DNA from: Winogradskyella sp. MH6
GTDB taxonomy: Bacteria > Bacteroidota > Bacteroidia > Flavobacteriales > Flavobacteriaceae
Assembly (NCBI RefSeq): GCF_022810765.1
Contig: NZ_CP094494.1
Coordinates: 1,364,001 to 1,428,000 of the forward strand
Length of the DNA stretch: 64,000 nucleotides
Reading direction: 5' to 3'
The translations under genes were made by a program, and so were the position numbers. Positions 62,386 through 64,000 of the stretch are shown here, piece by piece (the stretch's first letter is position 1; each line of letters opens with the position of its first letter). The notes beneath the pieces are model-generated. The model was not told the DNA's origin. It was given only the letters and a program-made list of their open reading frames with translations, and did no database searches.

Positions 62386-62411
62386 TGCCAAGTGCCCATT
62401 ATGGGCTTTCA
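62386..62411. repeat. Dispersed palindromic repeat, copy 2
   Basis: A 26-bp element containing GCCCATTATGGGC (62394-62406), 25 of 26 identical to 46425-46450. It lies about 120 bp upstream of the BNR/VPS10-type gene. Confidence 0.55.
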
Positions 62412-62531
62412 AAAATAAACAAACTAAAACGCAAGCCCAAGCAAGTTGTGATAATCTGTTAAACTTTATAATCAAATTTTGAGGATATATGGATTAATGG
62501 TTAAATTCAGCAATCTTAAAAACCAACCAAC

Positions 62532-64000
62532 ATGTCTAAAACTAAATTCCTATCGTTTGCATTTGCCGTAAGTTCTTTAATGGCCTTGGCACAACAACCA
62601 GCAACGTCTGCTGAAACTGTGAAAGCAGCCTTGGCTCAAAAGCAAAAGATGACCGAAACTTCTTTGGTAAAAAATGTGCCTTTTAAAAACATTGGACCAA
62701 CCATAATGAGTGGTCGTGTGGTAGATGTAGATGTGAATCCGGAAATGCCATCTGAATTTTATGTTGGTTATGCGTCTGGTGGTGTGTGGCATACCACAAA
62801 TAACGGTACCACCTTTACACCGATTATGGATAATTCGACAACTCAAAACGTTGGTGATATTGCTGTGCATTGGCCAACCCGAACGATATATGTTGGTACA
62901 GGTGAAAATAATGCCTCGCGTTCGTCGTATGCTGGTGTTGGTTTGTTAAAATCTACAGACAATGGAAAGACATGGGAAAATTTGGGTTTGATGGATGCGC
63001 ATCATTTTGCGCCGATTTTAATTCATCCAGATAATCCAGATGTGGTAACCGTTGGTGCTACAGGACATTTATATTCACCAAACAAAGAGCGTGGTGTTTA
63101 CAAAACCACTGATGGTGGAAAAACTTGGAAACAAACCCTTTTTGTAGATGATGAAAGTGGTATTATTGATTTGCAACATAGTCCAAAAAATTATAATGTG
63201 ATGTTTGCAACGTCTTGGACTAAAGATCGTAAAGCATGGAATTTTACAGGAAATGGAAACAATTCAGCTATCTATAAAAGTACAGATGCTGGTGAAACTT
63301 GGACAAAAGTGTCTACCGAAAAAAGTGGTTTTCCAACAGGTGAAGGAGTAGGAAGAATTGGTATCGCTGTGTTTAATGATAATGTGGTATATGCTGTTCA
63401 TGATAGTCAGTTTAGACGACCAGAAGAAAAGAAAAAGGAAGACAATACGGACTTGACAAAAGAAGATTTCAAAACCATGTCAACAGCTGATTTTTTGGCT
63501 TTGGAGGATAAAAAACTGAACGCATTTTTGAGAACCAACGGCTTTCAGGAAAAATACAGAGCAGAAAATGTAAAACAAATGGTGCGCTCAGGTAATGTAA
63601 AACCTATTGATTTAGCAAAGTATTTAGAAGATGCCAATTCTATGTTGTTCGATACTCCTGTAGTTGGTGCTGAGGTTTACAAAAGTACTGATGGTGGCAA
63701 AATCTGGAAGAAAACACATGAGGATTATTTAGATGATATCTACTATAGTTACGGCTATTATTTTGGACATATCCACGTGTCACCAGTAAACGAAAATGAC
63801 ATTTACATCTATGGTGTGCCGATTGTAAAATCTAAAGATGGAGGAAAAACATGGACATCCATCAGTGCAGAAAATGTGCATGCCGATCATCATGCGCTTT
63901 GGATTAACCCAAAAAATCCAAATCATTTAATCGATGGTAATGATGGAGGTATTAATATTTCTTACGATGATGGCAAAAGCTGGATTAAAAATAACTCACC
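62532..64000 (+). CDS. BNR/VPS10-type beta-propeller protein, N-terminal part
   Basis: About 489 residues, cut by the window edge. A signal peptide (MSKTKFLSFAFAVSSLMALAQ) precedes sortilin/BNR-like repeats with the Asp-box-like motif: GVWHTTNNGTTFTPI, GLLKSTDNGKTWENLG, GVYKTTDGGKTWKQTL, AIYKSTDAGETWTKV, EVYKSTDGGKIWKKT, KSKDGGKTWTSI and ISYDDGKSWIKN. Members of this family are exported and annotated as VPS10-domain or glycosyl hydrolase-like proteins, usually of more than 900 residues. A T9SS C-terminal domain could lie beyond the edge. The function is not settled. Confidence 0.88.
   Translation, partial: MSKTKFLSFAFAVSSLMALAQQPATSAETVKAALAQKQKMTETSLVKNVPFKNIGPTIMSGRVVDVDVNPEMPSEFYVGYASGGVWHTTNNGTTFTPIMDNSTTQNVGDIAVHWPTRTIYVGTGENNASRSSYAGVGLLKSTDNGKTWENLGLMDAHHFAPILIHPDNPDVVTVGATGHLYSPNKERGVYKTTDGGKTWKQTLFVDDESGIIDLQHSPKNYNVMFATSWTKDRKAWNFTGNGNNSAIYKSTDAGETWTKVSTEKSGFPTGEGVGRIGIAVFNDNVVYAVHDSQFRRPEEKKKEDNTDLTKEDFKTMSTADFLALEDKKLNAFLRTNGFQEKYRAENVKQMVRSGNVKPIDLAKYLEDANSMLFDTPVVGAEVYKSTDGGKIWKKTHEDYLDDIYYSYGYYFGHIHVSPVNENDIYIYGVPIVKSKDGGKTWTSISAENVHADHHALWINPKNPNHLIDGNDGGINISYDDGKSWIKNNS

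Larger units (their letters stand above)
62185..62531. other. 347-bp intergenic region with dispersed repeats
   Basis: No open frame is credible. It contains a REP-like CATTCCT hairpin (62202-62224), an imperfect inverted pair (62251-62265 with 62292-62306), and the second copy of the GCCCATTATGGGC element (62386-62411). No confident promoter for the following gene was found. Confidence 0.6.

Noticed and set aside
62577..62870. Minus-strand open frame of 97 codons opposite the BNR/VPS10-type gene
   Set aside because: The plus-strand frame has a signal peptide and repeated Asp-box-like motifs; the opposite frame shows only His/Arg-rich sequence typical of an antisense shadow.

Overview
The window looks like a chromosome segment from a marine member of the family Flavobacteriaceae (Bacteroidota). 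The DNA is AT-rich and Shine-Dalgarno sequences are nearly absent. Many genes are preceded by the Bacteroidota -7 promoter element TAnnTTTG. Lineage markers include a type IX secretion (T9SS) type B C-terminal domain with a PorP/SprF partner, and IPExxxVDY, DUF2480, DUF3078, DUF3570 and DUF4266 proteins. I cannot name a genus with confidence. Most of the window is housekeeping DNA, with several accessory insertions.

Layout. 1-8.9 kb: kbl (cut by the window edge), an AddA/RecB-type helicase-nuclease, superoxide dismutase, then purF, a PfkB kinase, RNase H and purN. The 507-bp sodA-purF gap holds two near-identical, probably transcribed hairpin units that look like tandem small RNA genes. 9.1-13.4 kb: acpP-fabF-rnc, an IPExxxVDY protein and pyruvate kinase; a perfect terminator-like hairpin lies inside the start of rnc. 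13.5-16.5 kb: a DUF3570/DUF4266/ApbE/thioredoxin-like cluster, bracketed by dinB and by a diverged copy of the last codons of dinB. 16.6-18.7 kb: dinB, a CYTH protein and a YciI-like lipoprotein. 18.8-27.1 kb: an OmpA-family protein, a PorP/SprF protein and a 1805-residue T9SS adhesin. 27.3-32.8 kb: an EEP-family nuclease, hflX, a class A penicillin-binding protein and a DUF3078 barrel protein.

32.9-44.9 kb is the SUF iron-sulfur assembly region. It is split in two by an oppositely oriented PadR/small membrane protein/serine hydrolase cassette: sufA-sufB-lipoprotein-sufC-sufD lies on one side and sufS-META lipoprotein-sufE-DUF59-HMG-CoA synthase-DUF2480 on the other. 45-49.8 kb: a surface or periplasmic cluster resembling MbnP/MbnH copper proteins, with a seven-repeat propeller lipoprotein and a choice-of-anchor B lipoprotein. 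49.9-56 kb: thiL, two of three small paralogous CHCC proteins, two hydrolases, a BrnQ transporter and a solitary Dam-type methylase. 56.1-62.2 kb: lysC and pepP flank a compact XRE-McrB-McrC type IV restriction cassette with a divergent zinc-ribbon gene and a perfect 14-bp inverted-repeat operator. 62.2-64 kb: a repeat-bearing gap and the start of a BNR/VPS10-type beta-propeller protein.

The strongest candidates for something new are the tandem small RNA-like units (4362-4670), the hairpin inside rnc (10641-10679), the DUF4266 cluster with flanking dinB repeats (13.5-16.7 kb), the three CHCC proteins with invariant spacing, and the operator-controlled McrBC cassette (57.5-60.9 kb). I saw no tRNA, rRNA, CRISPR array, transposase or integrase.
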